Source: Sipunculus nudus (lineage: Eukaryota > Annelida > Sipuncula > Golfingiida > Sipunculidae). From it: a stretch of 64,000 nucleotides of DNA. Where the stretch lies: contig CM049309.1 of NCBI GenBank assembly GCA_026874595.1, positions 74,262,426 through 74,326,425 on the forward strand. The letters run 5' to 3'. The stretch's first letter is position 1; each line of letters opens with the position of its first letter. Under the pieces are notes generated by a model. The model was not told where the DNA came from. It worked only from the letters and a program-made list of their open reading frames with translations, and searched no databases. A program made the position numbers and the translations under genes. Positions 1-11,430 of this stretch are shown one piece after another.

Positions 1-221
1 ATTTCTATTTGTTGTTCAGTGATACATAGATTGTACAAACACCTTTATGAAAGACATGTAAGCTTTTCTCCCGAATCACTCCTTTTTGGTCTGTAGCTTT
101 AATGTAAATTGACCTTCGTTAGGTTTAAGGTTTTATTTTTTTTCATCCTATATTCTGTCATACCAGTTTTGCCTTAAGATTAAAAAAGTCTTTTACATCT
201 TAAGAACTACAGGTGTTTGTA

Positions 222-293
222 ATAGCCGAGCGATCACACGATGCCTCCCCACGTCGCCCGCAAAAAAGCGAGCGATAATGGGGAATCGGCTAT
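222..293. repeat. Three-tier stem-loop, probable dispersed hairpin repeat
   Basis: Three arms pair in nested order around an A6 loop at 262-267. ATAGCCGA (222-229) pairs with TCGGCTAT (286-293), TCCCCA (246-251) with TGGGGA (279-284), and TCGCCCGC (254-261) with GCGAGCGA (268-275) with one mismatch. About 16 unpaired bases sit on the 5' side only. It lies in the Rab23 intron upstream of the first visible exon. The segment is much richer in GC than its surroundings. I infer a small non-autonomous element or a structured repeat; no coding frame is seen. Confidence 0.6.
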
Positions 294-727
294 GGCGTAG
301 ACGACCTTGGAAATAAGGTCCGATTAGAAAATAAAAATCAGCACAGTTTCGTCAACCATGACTAATTTTATGCCCAATGGTCAGGGTTTTTTTTAATCAT
401 CAATATCCGAGATCTGAAAACACGGGCAGAAAAGAGAGAAAATGAAGAAAAACAGAAAAAAAAATTAAGCTATGGTTTTGCACTCATGGGGACATGAGAA
501 AGTCCACCCACAAAAACCTTTAACCCAAATGTTGATATAAACACTTCAACCCCTATAAGCCTAATCTCCTTAAGTCCTCTAAATTGTAATCCCCTGATTT
601 TTTTTTGTACTTAATTCATGTAGTTTGTAGCCTAGGCCTGGTTTTCATAAATTTGCTTAATATAAATTACAGATGGATTATTGATGTCATATAGGAGGTA
701 TATTCTGGGTTTTTTTGTCGATTTTAG

Positions 728-3700
728 AGTGAACGATGAGAGCGTCCGGCTGATGTTATGGGATACAGCAGGTCAAGAGGAGTTCGATGCAATCACTAAA
801 GCTTATTACAGAGGTAAAGAAATTATATACCCAATTCTACATCTTTTAAACAGACCAAATCTTCCAAAGGGTAATATGTACTTCATTTTATTGTCCCCCC
901 CCCCCCTCCGCGGATCCGGGGGACATTGATTTGGGTTTGTCTGTCCGTCTGTCTGTCTCTCTGTCCGTCCGTCAGGTTTCGTTTCCGTGCGATAACATTT
1001 CTAAATATTATCTGATTTTATCCAAATTTGGGTCGGTGATTGGTCTTATGCATACCTTGTTTTGGATTGGTTTTGGAGTGTCTGTCTGTCACTTTGTCTG
1101 TCTGTCTGTCAGGTTTTCGTTTCCGTGCAATAACTTTCCTAAAAATTATCCGATTTCATTCAAATTTTAGTCAGTGATTGCTCTCACGCTAACCTTGGTT
1201 GGGATTGGTTTTGGAGTGTCTGGCTTCTGTCTGTCTATCTGTTGTTACGAAGACAAATAAATGAGGGGGAAATCCTGGGCTGATCCGGGAGTCGAACCCA
1301 GGTCGGTGGCGCACAAGTCCGGCATACCAACCGCTTCGCTTGAAAAGCAAGCTTCACTAGCGAGACAGTTCGGTCCGCTTTTATGTGTACCCCATAACAC
1401 ACTCCCTCTTAAGAGCGTTCTGCTTTCAGAACAAGATTAATTATCCCAGGAGTCACACTTTGGTGAGCTTATTCCCTGGGCCACAAAGTTTACCGTCATC
1501 CCGGACGAGCCCCATTTTTGTTACGAAGACAAATAAATGAGGGGAAAATTCTGGGCCGATCAGGGAGTCGAACCCAGGTCGGTGGCGCACAAGCAAGCTT
1601 CACTAGCGAGACAGTTTGGTCCGCTTTTATGTCACATCGTAACACACAACCCTCTTAAGAGCGTTCTGCTATCAGAACAAGATTAATTATCCCAGGAGTC
1701 ACACTTTGGTGAGCTTATTCCATGGGCCACAAAGTTTACCGTCACGTTAGACGAGCTCCCATTTCGTTACAAAGACTAATAAATGAGGCGAAAATTCTGG
1801 GCCGATCCGGGAGTCGAACCCAGGTCGGTGGCGCACAAGTCCGGCGTACCAAACGCTTCGCTAGAAAAGCAAGCTTTAGTAGCGAGACAGTTCGGTCCGC
1901 TTTTATGTGCACCCCGTAACACTGTATTGTCTTGTCATTTTGTCTGTCTGTCTGCCAAGTTTTCGTTTCCCTGCTATAACTTTCCTAAATATTATCCGAT
2001 GTCATTCAAATTTTGGTCAGTGATTGCTCTCATGCTTACCTTGGTTTGGATTTGTTTTGAAGTGTCTGGCTTATGTTTGTCTGTCTGTCTGTCATTCCAG
2101 TCTGTCAGTTTGTCAGGTTTTCGTTTCTGTGCCATTACTTTCTTAAATATTATCTGATTTCTATCAAATTTTCGTCAGTGATTGCTCTCATGCATACTTT
2201 GGTTGGGAATGGTTTTGGAGTGTCTGGCATCTGTCTGTCTGTCTGTCACTGTGTTCGTCGGTCCGTCAGATTTTCATTATTGTTTGATAAACTTCCTAAA
2301 TTTTATCCGGTTTCAATCAAATTTTGGCCAGACATTGCTCTCATGCATACCTTGGTTGGGATTAGTTTTGGAGGGTCTGGCTTTTGTCTGTCTGTCACTT
2401 TTTCCGTCTGTCAGGTTTTCGTTTCATTAACTTTCCTAAATGTCATTCAAATTTTGGTCAGTAATTGCCCTTATGCTTACGTTGGATTGGATTTGTTTTG
2501 AGGTGTCTGGCTTATATGTCCGTCTGTCTGTCTGTCACTCTAGTCTGTCAGTTTGTCAGGTTTTCGTTTCTGTGGGATAACTTTCCTAAATATTATCCGA
2601 TTTCATTCAAATTTTGATTCGTGATTGCTCTCATGCATACTCTGGTTGGCATACCCTGTCTGTCCGTCCTTTATCAGGCATGAAAAACAACGAGATCCCA
2701 AAGCGGGGGACATAATTCCACGAATTAGCTTGTTATATCTGTACTGGCTGTTTGATCAGGTTGAAGGAAATGTTGGATTTTTTTACGCAAAATGACTCCT
2801 ATCTTAAACTAGACATAGATTGCATGTAATCTAGGTCTTTAAGTGGCTACTTCATCTATCATTTCTATTTCTCTTAATTCAAAGTCTCTACATTTCATCC
2901 TCATATATGTCATCCTTATATACGCTTAATGTTGTGGTTTATGTCCTATTTTAAATCCGTTGTCTTTGCATTTTTGTTTCAAATTTTTTAATATCATGTA
3001 ACTGGTTTCTTACATGCATGTACTTGTTGTATTTACTCTCTCGAGAACAAGCCTTTCGGGATTGCTGCTATTTTAATATCCGGTGTCTCATTTCTTGGAG
3101 TTCTTCTGTTCCAGGTGCCCAGGCGTGTGTGATCGTATTCTCCACCATAGACAGACATTCATTTGAAGCTACAGGAACATGGAAGAAAAAGGTAAAACAT
3201 AACTGTGACCAATGGTAATTCACAAGCAATTGGTCAGTCTTTCTTGTAAAAGCAAATTTAGCTGTTTTTCCATGCATGTGCCCATTTATGTGTGTATTTT
3301 GTAACTGGTGTGTTTCCATGTGTCAGTCAGCGTATATATGCGTGAAAATCGATACCAGAGCGCTTTTCACCCTTCGGGTTGTATGTACTCGGAGGGGGGG
3401 GGGGTATTCCAGGTTAAATGACGTCACTCCAACATCTGATTCAGGGTGACCACGTGTACTACATTCACTGTGCAGTTCTGTATTTTACTAGTTCATACAT
3501 ATACGCTTAGGCTTTCAAGCGCACATGGGAACACAACTCAAGTCGATACTACATCTGCTAATAAACAATCGCCCATCTCGCAATTGCAGGCATGTTGAAT
3601 ATCTAGGGAAAATGCTAACAGAGCAGTAACTTTAAAATTTTAAACATTTTAGGCTTTTGGAATACAGACGGTCTAATTGTTTGGAGGAAAACTGGCCCCG

Positions 3701-4406
3701 ATAACAGATTTTCACATTCTATATACACGAATTATTAACCTGCCACGCAAGTTATCACCTATATACAGATGACCCTTCGTACATGATACGACACGTAATT
3801 CAATGTTTATATAAATGTCCCTGGGCGATCGGAATTACACATTGATGTAACACAGTAAGCTCATGTCAGCTCGGCCGTCAATGTACTCCGTTAGCAACGC
3901 CCAAGAAAGAAATCGACAAGCATCTCTAAAAATAATGACACTTCACCTTTGGTTGTAAAGATAACATGCGTAACCCTCGGACGAATACCAAGAAATATGT
4001 ATGAAACCGTTTAACAACCCTAGTGTTTTATAGATGTAGTGTAATCCGTGAGGCAGCGCCCCTAGAATGAAATTGGCAAGCATCTTAGGCGTGTGACTTC
4101 ACGGTTCTCAGTGACTCGCCGCACGGGAACAAAACTGGCAACAAAGTAGGACCCTGAATGTGTGACGGTTTTAAATTGAATGCTTAAGTACTTTTTAAAA
4201 ATAGTGACACTTCACATTTGGTTGTGTAAATAAAATGCGTATCTGGTGTCCCTCGGGATGGAACGAAGATAATATTTATGAGGCCGGTTAACAACATAGA
4301 AGTATCGCATACCATTTTGGTGAACTGATGGCCGGTATGCTGTGTTCAGTATACTGATATCATAACATGTTCTATTCACAGGTTAACAACGATTGCAGTG
4401 ATTCTG

Positions 4407-4488
<82 letters not shown>

Positions 4489-5670
4489 TACCTGCAGAAA
4501 AAAAATTACAGCTCAAGTTGTCGTACTGTCGTCTGCAGTGTTAAATATTGTAACTTTTGTACATTGACAGGTACAAGATGAGTGCGGGGACATACCGTCT
4601 GTTCTGGTGGAAAACAAAATGGACCTCGAGGCCATGACAGTGCTGGAGAAGTAAGACTACCCAAATATTACAACATTATAACGTGATAAGAATGTGACCT
4701 TGAAAAAGATCTCAACATTTTTATCGGTCATTGAGATCACTCCCATTTTCCAGTATTTGAATGGACAAAGATTATTACTTCAGACAAATTTCAGGGACCG
4801 CATCTTTTGGCTCCGCTTAGATTTTCATTTGGGTGTCTGTAAAGAGTCTGTTCCAAAATCATTGATTTTTCTGAAAATCTTGGCCTGAAGGTATCCTGTA
4901 TGACATGAAAGTGTGTTAACTTTAATTATGTCACTTAGCATTTAGACGTTTCTCAGATAGTATCTCGTTCCCACGCGATAATTATCTCGTTCCCACGAGA
5001 TAGTATCTCGTTCCCACGCGATAATTATCTCGTTCCCACGCGTTAGTATCGCGTGGCCACGCGTTAGTATGCCATGCTATAGCTCAAACCCTCATTTGGA
5101 CAAGAATGTCTGTGGTCTGTTTTATATCGAGCGTCGATGCAGCTTAAATTGTTTGTATGTGTTTCGTTGTATGTGTGTTTGCGCCGAATGCTTTGAGGTG
5201 AATTTCAGCAGTTTTTATTGCGTTGGTTCACCATTTCATTGCGTTGGTTCAACTAGCTCATTTTTATTTGTTCATGGAAAACTGTATTGAGTTTGTTTTA
5301 GGGTAAGGGTGATATAAACCCTTGTGTACCAAACATGAATTAAGCTGAAACACTTGTTTGTATTTTACCTTCCCAGAAATCTTATTTTTTAGGACTAGGG
5401 TTGGGGTTATTAAATTTCAGGTATACCGAACAGGGTAAATAACATGTCGGCTTGTGTTATGTCTCAAGGGAGAAGCTTACAACAAAAGGTCTCAGCCATG
5501 CCACTTCATTATGACTGGGGGGAGGGGTTAAGAAGACCTTTTTACGAGAAATTTGCTCATTCTTCCCCTTCACATTTTTCTTTCTACAATAAAACTTCAG
5601 TTATGTATTCATAGGCGGCGAAACCGAGCCCCCCCCCCCCATAATTTTTTTCCGGGGGGGGGGGGCTGAG

Positions 5671-5726
<56 letters not shown>

Positions 5727-6864
5727 TCTTCTGCTCAAACGCTTTTGGGCAGTGATGCTGGGACGGACTATCTGTATAATAATTTCTGATGACTGCAGGC
5801 CTTAATTTATTTTCAGTAATGAACCAGCTGAGATGGCAAAACGTTTGGGTCTCAAGCTCTTCAGGACATCGGTCAAAGATAATATCAATGTTGATTCAGG
5901 TATGTTCAGTATAAATGGTCTTCAGATTCGAGTTATTAAAACATTTATTTATATGGTGACCAAATTATTTTTTTCCAATTTAACTGTAGTTTTAAGATTG
6001 AGGCTAAATGTTGTACTTTAAAGGTACTGTGTCCCATGCCGCACTGTGCATTAAACCTTCCGCTATCAGTTCGTTTTATCTGAATACCAAACGTTTCGTG
6101 GCGATATCAACCTGGTTTATAGGCGAAGGGTTTTTTTGTGTTGATAGATACAATAGTGTGTCTGTTTACTTTAACAAGATCACGTGTCGGCAAGCGCGAA
6201 AACTTAAGGAAGAAGGATGTCTTTTTCATGAATCACAATTGATTCGGTAAAACCAAAAAGATTGATGGGTATTTAGTATATCTATGGTGAGGTGCTTTTA
6301 ATTAATAAAATCTTATATATTTTTCAGGTTGTGATCTGTATTCTTTTGTTGTTGCAGTGTTTAATTATTTGACGGACCGATACATAGAACAAATTAAGTG
6401 TTCAGACGAAGACGGTCAGACTCACAGCATCGCCACAGGTAAGTAATCGATTAGAAACATCAAAATATTAGAGACTGACTTAGTATGATTTGGCCAATTT
6501 CTTCTTCGGCTTTTCAAACAATAGGATATTAAACCAACATGTTGGTATGTAATGAAAACAGTCTTGTATTCGGCGGTTACGGTATCCACAATAGATGTTT
6601 TATTAAGTTAATGAATATATGCATGGTTTTGTCAGATCTATGACTTTGTAACATGACAGACTAAACCCATGCATCCTTATTAACATTGTAGCATTATGGT
6701 AAAATTCTTAATTACAGATTTTTGTTTCAGATGTATCTGGCCACTTCACAGCTAAGTCATCGTCAAGGCGGGAGCGAGATAAAAACAATACCATAGTTCT
6801 ACATCCCACAAAGAGGAGGACTAATAGTAAAAAGAAACTGTTCGATAAGTGTAACATTCTGTGA
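728..6864 (+). CDS. RAB23: Rab23 small GTPase, 5'-partial (six exons visible)
   Basis: Visible coding exons are 728-813, 3115-3191, 4571-4650, 5817-5899, 6358-6438 and 6731-6864 (stop TGA). Each is bounded by AG/GT and the phases join without a break, giving about 180 codons. The peptide starts at VNDESVRLMLWDTAGQEEF and carries the G3 motif DTAGQ, G4 NKMD and a G5-like TSVK. It then has a basic tail ending in CNIL, a CaaX box whose final Leu predicts geranylgeranylation. Order and sequence follow vertebrate Rab23 closely (e.g. FDAITKAYYRGAQAC). Rab23 acts in vesicle and ciliary trafficking and restrains Hedgehog signalling. About 50 N-terminal residues with the P-loop and switch I are encoded before the window. 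An alternative acceptor at 6327 was not used because it breaks frame with the VFNYL segment. The tail between VFNYL and the CaaX box is shorter than in human. Identification is firm; the exact tail boundaries are inferred from splice sites. Confidence 0.96.
925..2660. repeat. ~150-bp minisatellite with TCTG-rich core
   Basis: Units of roughly 140-165 bp repeat head to tail: a (TCTG)n block, GGTTTTCGTTTCC..., AACTTTCCTAAATATTATCC, a TTGGTCAGTGATTGCTCTCATGC segment, then TTGGTTTTGGAGTGTCTGGC. About seven diverged units are seen, two before and five after the insert at 1244-1922. The array lies in a Rab23 intron. The left edge abuts a poly-C tract and GGGGGACATTGATTTG (about 917-932), and a similar GGGGGACATAATTCC lies past the right edge (about 2707). 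The array may therefore sit inside one larger repeat. Overlapping open frames here are repeat artefacts. Confidence 0.85.
1244..1922 (-). mobile_element. Tandem array of tRNA-derived SINE-like units (2 full, 1 partial)
   Basis: Three head-to-tail units start at 1244, 1520 and 1766, each with GTTACRAAGAC. On the minus strand each carries a Pol III B-box match, GGTTCGACTCC (288-298 of the 1.2 kb unit, i.e. 1288-1298), and an A-box-like AGCGAAGCGGTTGGTA some 35 bases upstream. The tRNA-like head is followed by an unrelated body ending near AGAGCGTTCTGCT and CCACAAAGTTTACC. Unit lengths are about 276, 246 and 157 bp; the third lacks the body. The array splits the minisatellite around it. A SINE origin is inferred from the internal promoter. 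A duplicated degenerate tRNA gene is the alternative. Confidence 0.7.
4408..4489. repeat. (TA)n followed by (GA)n microsatellite
   Basis: About 65 bases of uninterrupted TA dinucleotide run into a short GA tract. It lies in a Rab23 intron some 80 bases before the exon at 4571. Confidence 0.95.
4955..5070. repeat. ~24-bp minisatellite, unit ATCTCGTTCCCACGCGATAA
   Basis: Four to five units of TATCTCGTTCCCACGCGATA alternate between forms ending in AGATAGT and AATTATC, then decay into GCGTGGCCACGCG. The last part is self-complementary (CGCGTGGCCACGCG). It is located in a Rab23 intron. I see no coding potential. Confidence 0.8.
5627..5724. repeat. Inverted poly-C/poly-G pair followed by (TA)n
   Basis: A run of about 12 C is followed by a short AT spacer and a run of about 12 G, so the two can fold back on each other. 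A TA tract follows at 5673-5724. It lies about 90 bases before the Rab23 exon at 5817. Length polymorphism or assembly error is likely here. Confidence 0.85.
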
Positions 6865-7462
6865 TGTACGGGCACCTGCTTATTGGTTCTTCTGTTCACC
6901 GGCAGAGGACTCTGCTGGCATCACCTTTTCTGGGGCGATATAACTTTATGTAAACGAACAAGATCTGTTGACACACTGTTAAACACTGAATGTCCGAGGA
7001 CTTTGTTTCGTCGTAATTGGCTGTTGTGCCTTTGCAATATCGAACCCTTTTCTGTGATCTAATAACACTGATTTATCAGCGGGTACGTTTAAGCTGGAGC
7101 CGACCTATACCTGTTCTGAGAGAGGCTTTCTCAGGGGCATGGATATTATTCAACGGTACTCTTCAGTATGACAGTTCCCGTCTCCAGGCGGTTCATTAGG
7201 AAATGAAAAGCATTCTTATCTATCTTCCATCTTAAAGTCAGATTTGCTGTGATACATATGCCTGCCTCCTGCAAAAGCTATCAAACTAGAAATTATAACC
7301 AAGGTGCTTGTTTAGCTCACTTTCGTTATGTAGTCATGCATGGTGACGGGTCCAAACGTTGTGTTTCAGTTAGTAGCAACAGAGTTGTGTTTCAAGAAAT
7401 TGTCTGCCAGGTAACTTTTCAGAAGGAAAAGGATATGGCAGATACTGGGCGCCAATGAATAA
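6865..7462 (+). other. Probable Rab23 3' UTR with AATAAA at 7457-7462
   Basis: The stretch follows the Rab23 stop. Its short open frames show no family signature. The first AATAAA downstream is at 7457-7462 and would give a 3' UTR of about 0.6 kb. The poly(A) site itself cannot be seen. Confidence 0.45.
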
Positions 7463-8394
7463 AATTGAAACAAGTCTGTCACAAAATAGATTTTGTATGA
7501 GAAATGTGGCAGATACTTGCGTACGAGGGAATATCGTGTCGTCAGTTATAAGCGTTCAGTTCATCTAACAAGCGTTTGACGTTGTGGCACGAAAGTGACT
7601 AACAGAGGACACTTGTGACAAGTAAGTGACCTATACTAAGACATAGACCGTATGAACGAGTCAGCTGGAGAAATTAACATCAGGAGAGAGTTTAAACAGG
7701 TGACGCCGCCAGGAAGGTATATAAATTAATCAAACCTGTAAGAGCCATTAACGCCAGGTAAAGATCAACAATAGTCATCGGCGTCCAGAGAATGAGATGC
7801 TTTTAAAGAATTCAGCAGGAGACATTGGCGTCAGAAATACCCAAAAGTCCTGGGAGAATAATATTCTTGGCGTCGGAGAACTAACCTGTGACTGTGAGTG
7901 ACTCTCAGACACGTTGGAAAAATGTGATCCCTATATGTGTAATTGATAGTGAAATAAGTATTCCTACATCATTCTTTGTTATAAGTATAAGAAACGGACG
8001 TGACGACATTTTGTTCAAAATGGATCTTATTTTCGCGATGGTCTGTAATTACCTCGTGCAAATTATCATGTAAAGTTTCGTGTCATGAAATTCGTTTAGA
8101 TATTATAAAAGAGATAAACCATGCATAGTTCATTTTAAAACTGATTATTCATATTTAGTAGACAGTGCATGAAGCAATGATAAGACAAAAATCGATAACT
8201 TGGTATTTGGTTATATAAATAGTCAGGATTTTGCGTAAAATAAAAGGATACTGCGCAAAACTTCGTCTACTTCACTACAGAATTGCCTTATTCACACTTG
8301 TTGAGACCTTTGTGTAAGTAAATACTTTAATTGTCATTTACGGTGGGCTTGTGTTCGTATATGGTGTGTGTATATATGTATGTATATATATATG

Positions 8395-8462
<68 letters not shown>

Positions 8463-9740
8463 TCTAAAATATCACCAGGATATATTTGACCATTAGCATG
8501 TATGAGACCACTAGTTTGACAGAAATTGTCCATATATATTTTTTTACTGTTCACAGAACTGAGCGTGAATATGCCTGCCTTTTTCGTCGTATTAGCTTAA
8601 CCCACGTTCCTTATTTTGCACTTGAAGCATAACACAGTCGTAGTTGCCGGCAGGTGACGCGACGATAGCCCTAATATTATGGATTTATTGAGAAATAATG
8701 AGAATATTCCCCCCCCCCCCCCCCCCCCCACCCGACAACAACAACCCGCTACCCCCCTCCGGGCCACCACTTCAGGACACACTTCTCGTCAATCAAAACA
8801 ATTTAGGACTAAAAAAGGTGCATATCTGAGTCGTGGCTACATAGGAGCTCCGTGAATTCCATGCAGATCAACCACGTCAATAAGAATATAGATTTTCTGC
8901 CCGAGTATTGCCACAATATAGATGTGACACATGTACTATTTATTTTTATGGAGAAAGAACGGAGTTTCAGTTGATTGGTTTTCGGAATCTGACGGAGCAG
9001 AATCTTTGGGACGGGCTTATGTACTGAAGGTGCCCATTCTTGTCAGTAGCCATATATTTGGTACACATTTAATCCTGTTCTCTCCCTAGAATTTTAATGA
9101 CATCTGCCAAAATTCCTTTTGAAAACCATATCCTTTTGGCTATCCAGAGTGGAAAAAACTTGTACCGGCACGATCAATAACGTGAAAGAAAACAAAACCA
9201 GGTATTGCAAATTAAGATGGTGACCAAAGGTAGCAAAATGTATACATAATATCGTACCTCTGGTAAAGCGGTCTTGTTAAAGTGCACCAATTTTTTAGGA
9301 ATGTGTTATCAACACACAACCAAAACGTGAAAAAGAGAGTAAGCCTGTCTGGGTGCTTGTTTATGATAGTGGAAACATTTGTATGTTGTATTTTGTAATG
9401 AATGATTGCAGAAGATTATACGTATTTTTTCAAGTGACTTAAGTATCTTTAAATATTTTTTAGTTGCACACGTGATCCGAGAATTTCATTGATTCAAGTT
9501 ATATTCTTTTCTACCATCTCCGCAAGCGTAGTGTTCATCCGTTTACAAGAGGTTCTCTTAGTTTGCCCGTGTACCGGTAGATATCAGCACACGCTCCGCA
9601 GGTTTATTGTCAAGATCTCGAAGAATAAAAGGAAAAAAACGAACTCTTTTTCATCAACCAATTTGAAGACCACAAATGATTAATAAAGTATATCCCCATT
9701 GCACAATACACATTGCAGTTAATTTTTTAAAATACCATTT
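7463..9740. other. Intergenic, no gene seen; TG/TA microsatellite and poly-C tract
   Basis: No convincing exon was found on either strand. It holds a TG/TA compound microsatellite at about 8362-8460 and a poly-C run of about 21 bases near 8709. The tyrosine/isoleucine-rich minus-strand frame over the microsatellite is an artefact. Confidence 0.7.
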
Positions 9741-9904
9741 TTTTTTATACCCCCGCAAAGTAACGAGGTTCTATTTTTCGCTATTTTCGTTACATTGTTG
9801 GTTCGTCTGTTAGTATTTTTACATAAGACTTTTAATTGATTTTAATTGTAACTTCTGAAGGGGTAGGATAACGCCGCAAGGAAAACACTTCAGGTCATTT
9901 ATTA

Positions 9905-10090
9905 TCAAGGAGTGTTTTTAATTAGAGGATATTTTCCTTTGTAATGAGGACCGATGCCATCCATATATTGAGTAACGCAATTTGTGTGATTTTCCGTATC
10001 TCCTCTGATACCATCATAGGGATTGCCGTGATTTTCGACATACATATGCTCGGGGTATGTCCGAAGAGATTCAATCCCTTTTATTTGCAA
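9905..10090. repeat. Interspersed repeat, copy 1 (pair with 11190-11345)
   Basis: About 110 bases match the copy near 11240-11340 at high identity, including ATTGCCGTGATTTTCGACA and CTCTGATACCA. On the minus strand both copies keep an open frame with ENHGNPY...GIRG...ENHTN in common. The differences mix silent and replacement changes, so selection on a protein is not evident. The stretch just before it (9740-9790) has CCCCGCAAAGTAACGAGG, a degenerate dispersed-repeat end. Confidence 0.7.
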
Positions 10091-10740
10091 TATTTGCGTA
10101 TTACTGCATAATTAGTAATTTAAAAACCACCACCCCCCCCCCCCCCCCCCCCACCACCACCACCACGGGGCCATTATACTTTTTGCGTGTGGGCCTGGTA
10201 ACACAACGGCCATAGTGTTTGAAGCCGGAACCGAACTTTTCCCGGGGGCTCTATGTAGGGTTTTCGTGCATTTCGAGGTCACTGCATGGCCTGAAATAAT
10301 CCCCATTGGAGATCCCTTCTCAAAAGGCAACCTCTGCGCAGGGATAAGGTCTATTTTGCTCAAGGAATCCCTTCATAGGCGAGATCTTGCATTAGGAGAA
10401 TGCTCAAAGGGGGATCATTAAAAGAATCATAATTACCCGAACGGTAGTGAATGCAGTGACTGTCTCACCGGAAAACACTGGCTCAGCTTTTAAACAGGAA
10501 TGGTCTTTGGGAGTGCGTGATATTTTAAAAACTATACAGCCATTAAACTGTACGAAATACTATAATGCTACCACAAACTTCTGCGCAGCCGCATTGCTCG
10601 ACCATGTGAGTTCTCCGTTTTTGTGTGTGATAATGGGAATGCAATTTCCGAGAAGAACTATCAGCGCTACTGTACTATACCATGTACGATAACAGGTTCC
10701 TTTACTGTCGGACTGACGTGCTCGGAGGGCAATTTTAAAT
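10091..10740. other. Higher-GC segment after poly-C tract; no gene recognised
   Basis: A long poly-C/CCA tract (about 10130-10165) is followed by about 280 bases with clearly more GC than the surroundings. Both strands are open over part of it (e.g. 10112-10363 minus, 10215-10421 plus). Neither product resembles a family I know. It may be a fragment of a mobile element. Confidence 0.4.
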
Positions 10741-10802
10741 AGCGATGTTTAATATATAATAATATATTTTCATATAAAAATGATCTCATTTACTAGCTCC
10801 AT

Positions 10803-11158
10803 TTTGTAGAGCGTTGTTGCGTAATGGATAGGGCGATAAACTTGTGATCACAAGGTTGTGGGTTCGCGTCCCGTTCTGACTGCCGTATGCGCGAAGATTC
10901 CTAGCCAAGGTCTTTACCACCAGGGTGCGCTCTCTCGACCCAGGAGTGAATGGGTACTGGTCATGGGTGGCAGGCAAATGTAGGACGAATAACCTTCTAG
11001 CGCCTGATATGGCTGCTTGGGTTTTATACTCCCCAGGGAGTCGAGAAAAGCTTCAAGAATGAAAAGGCCCGAAAGACCAGGAAGGCAGAGTGTAAAGTCG
11101 GATGAGACTGACATCGTCAGCATTATCAGACTATAAACCCCCACCTTTACCTTTATAA
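10803..11158 (+). mobile_element. tRNA-derived SINE, probably full length
   Basis: The head at about 10803-10875 looks like a tRNA: A-box-like GCGTAATGGATAGGGCG, a perfect palindrome CTTGTGATCACAAG where the anticodon arm should be, and a B-box-like GGTTCGCGTCCC. A body of about 280 bases follows, with GAATGGGTACTGGTCATGGG and CCCAGGGAGTCGAG, and ends in a simple CCTTTACCTTTATAATA tail. This is the expected SINE layout: Pol III head, body, simple tail. I do not assign the body to a named conserved SINE domain. Confidence 0.75.
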
Positions 11159-11189
11159 TATCAACTTCTCCGAAAGGTTCTCCGGCCAG

Positions 11190-11345
11190 TCTCTTGGATT
11201 CAATAACACCATACATATAATGGATCTATAAATTAATAGCGTAACGGGATTCGTGTGATTTTTCGTATGTCCTCTGATACCACCGTACGGATTGCCGTGA
11301 TTTTCGACACACATATGCTCCGGCTTTGTCCAAAGACATTCCACC
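11190..11345. repeat. Interspersed repeat, copy 2 (pair with 9905-10090)
   Basis: This is the partner of the 9.9 kb copy. It shares GATTTTTCGTATGTCCTCTG-like and ATTGCCGTGATTTTCGACA segments in the same orientation. It begins just after the SINE tail at 11158, so the SINE and this repeat may be neighbours by insertion. Confidence 0.7.
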
Positions 11346-11430
11346 ATTCGGACGTACCGAAACGTATTCGTCCAAGCCTTCCAGACTCAGACACAAGGTC
11401 AACTCAAAGACAGAACACACCAAATGCCGT

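Noticed and set aside
1288-1340. Tandem functional tRNA genes on the minus strand
   Set aside because: Stems are imperfect, the units carry long non-tRNA bodies and are embedded in a minisatellite; SINE-like origin fits better.
6327-6357. Alternative acceptor for the fifth visible Rab23 exon
   Set aside because: Using it would add bases that break the frame to the conserved VFNYL segment; the acceptor before 6358 keeps the phase.
8327-8554. Open frame of Tyr-Ile repeats over a TA microsatellite
   Set aside because: Microsatellite translation; the same artefact recurs at 24357-24626 and 31938-32204.
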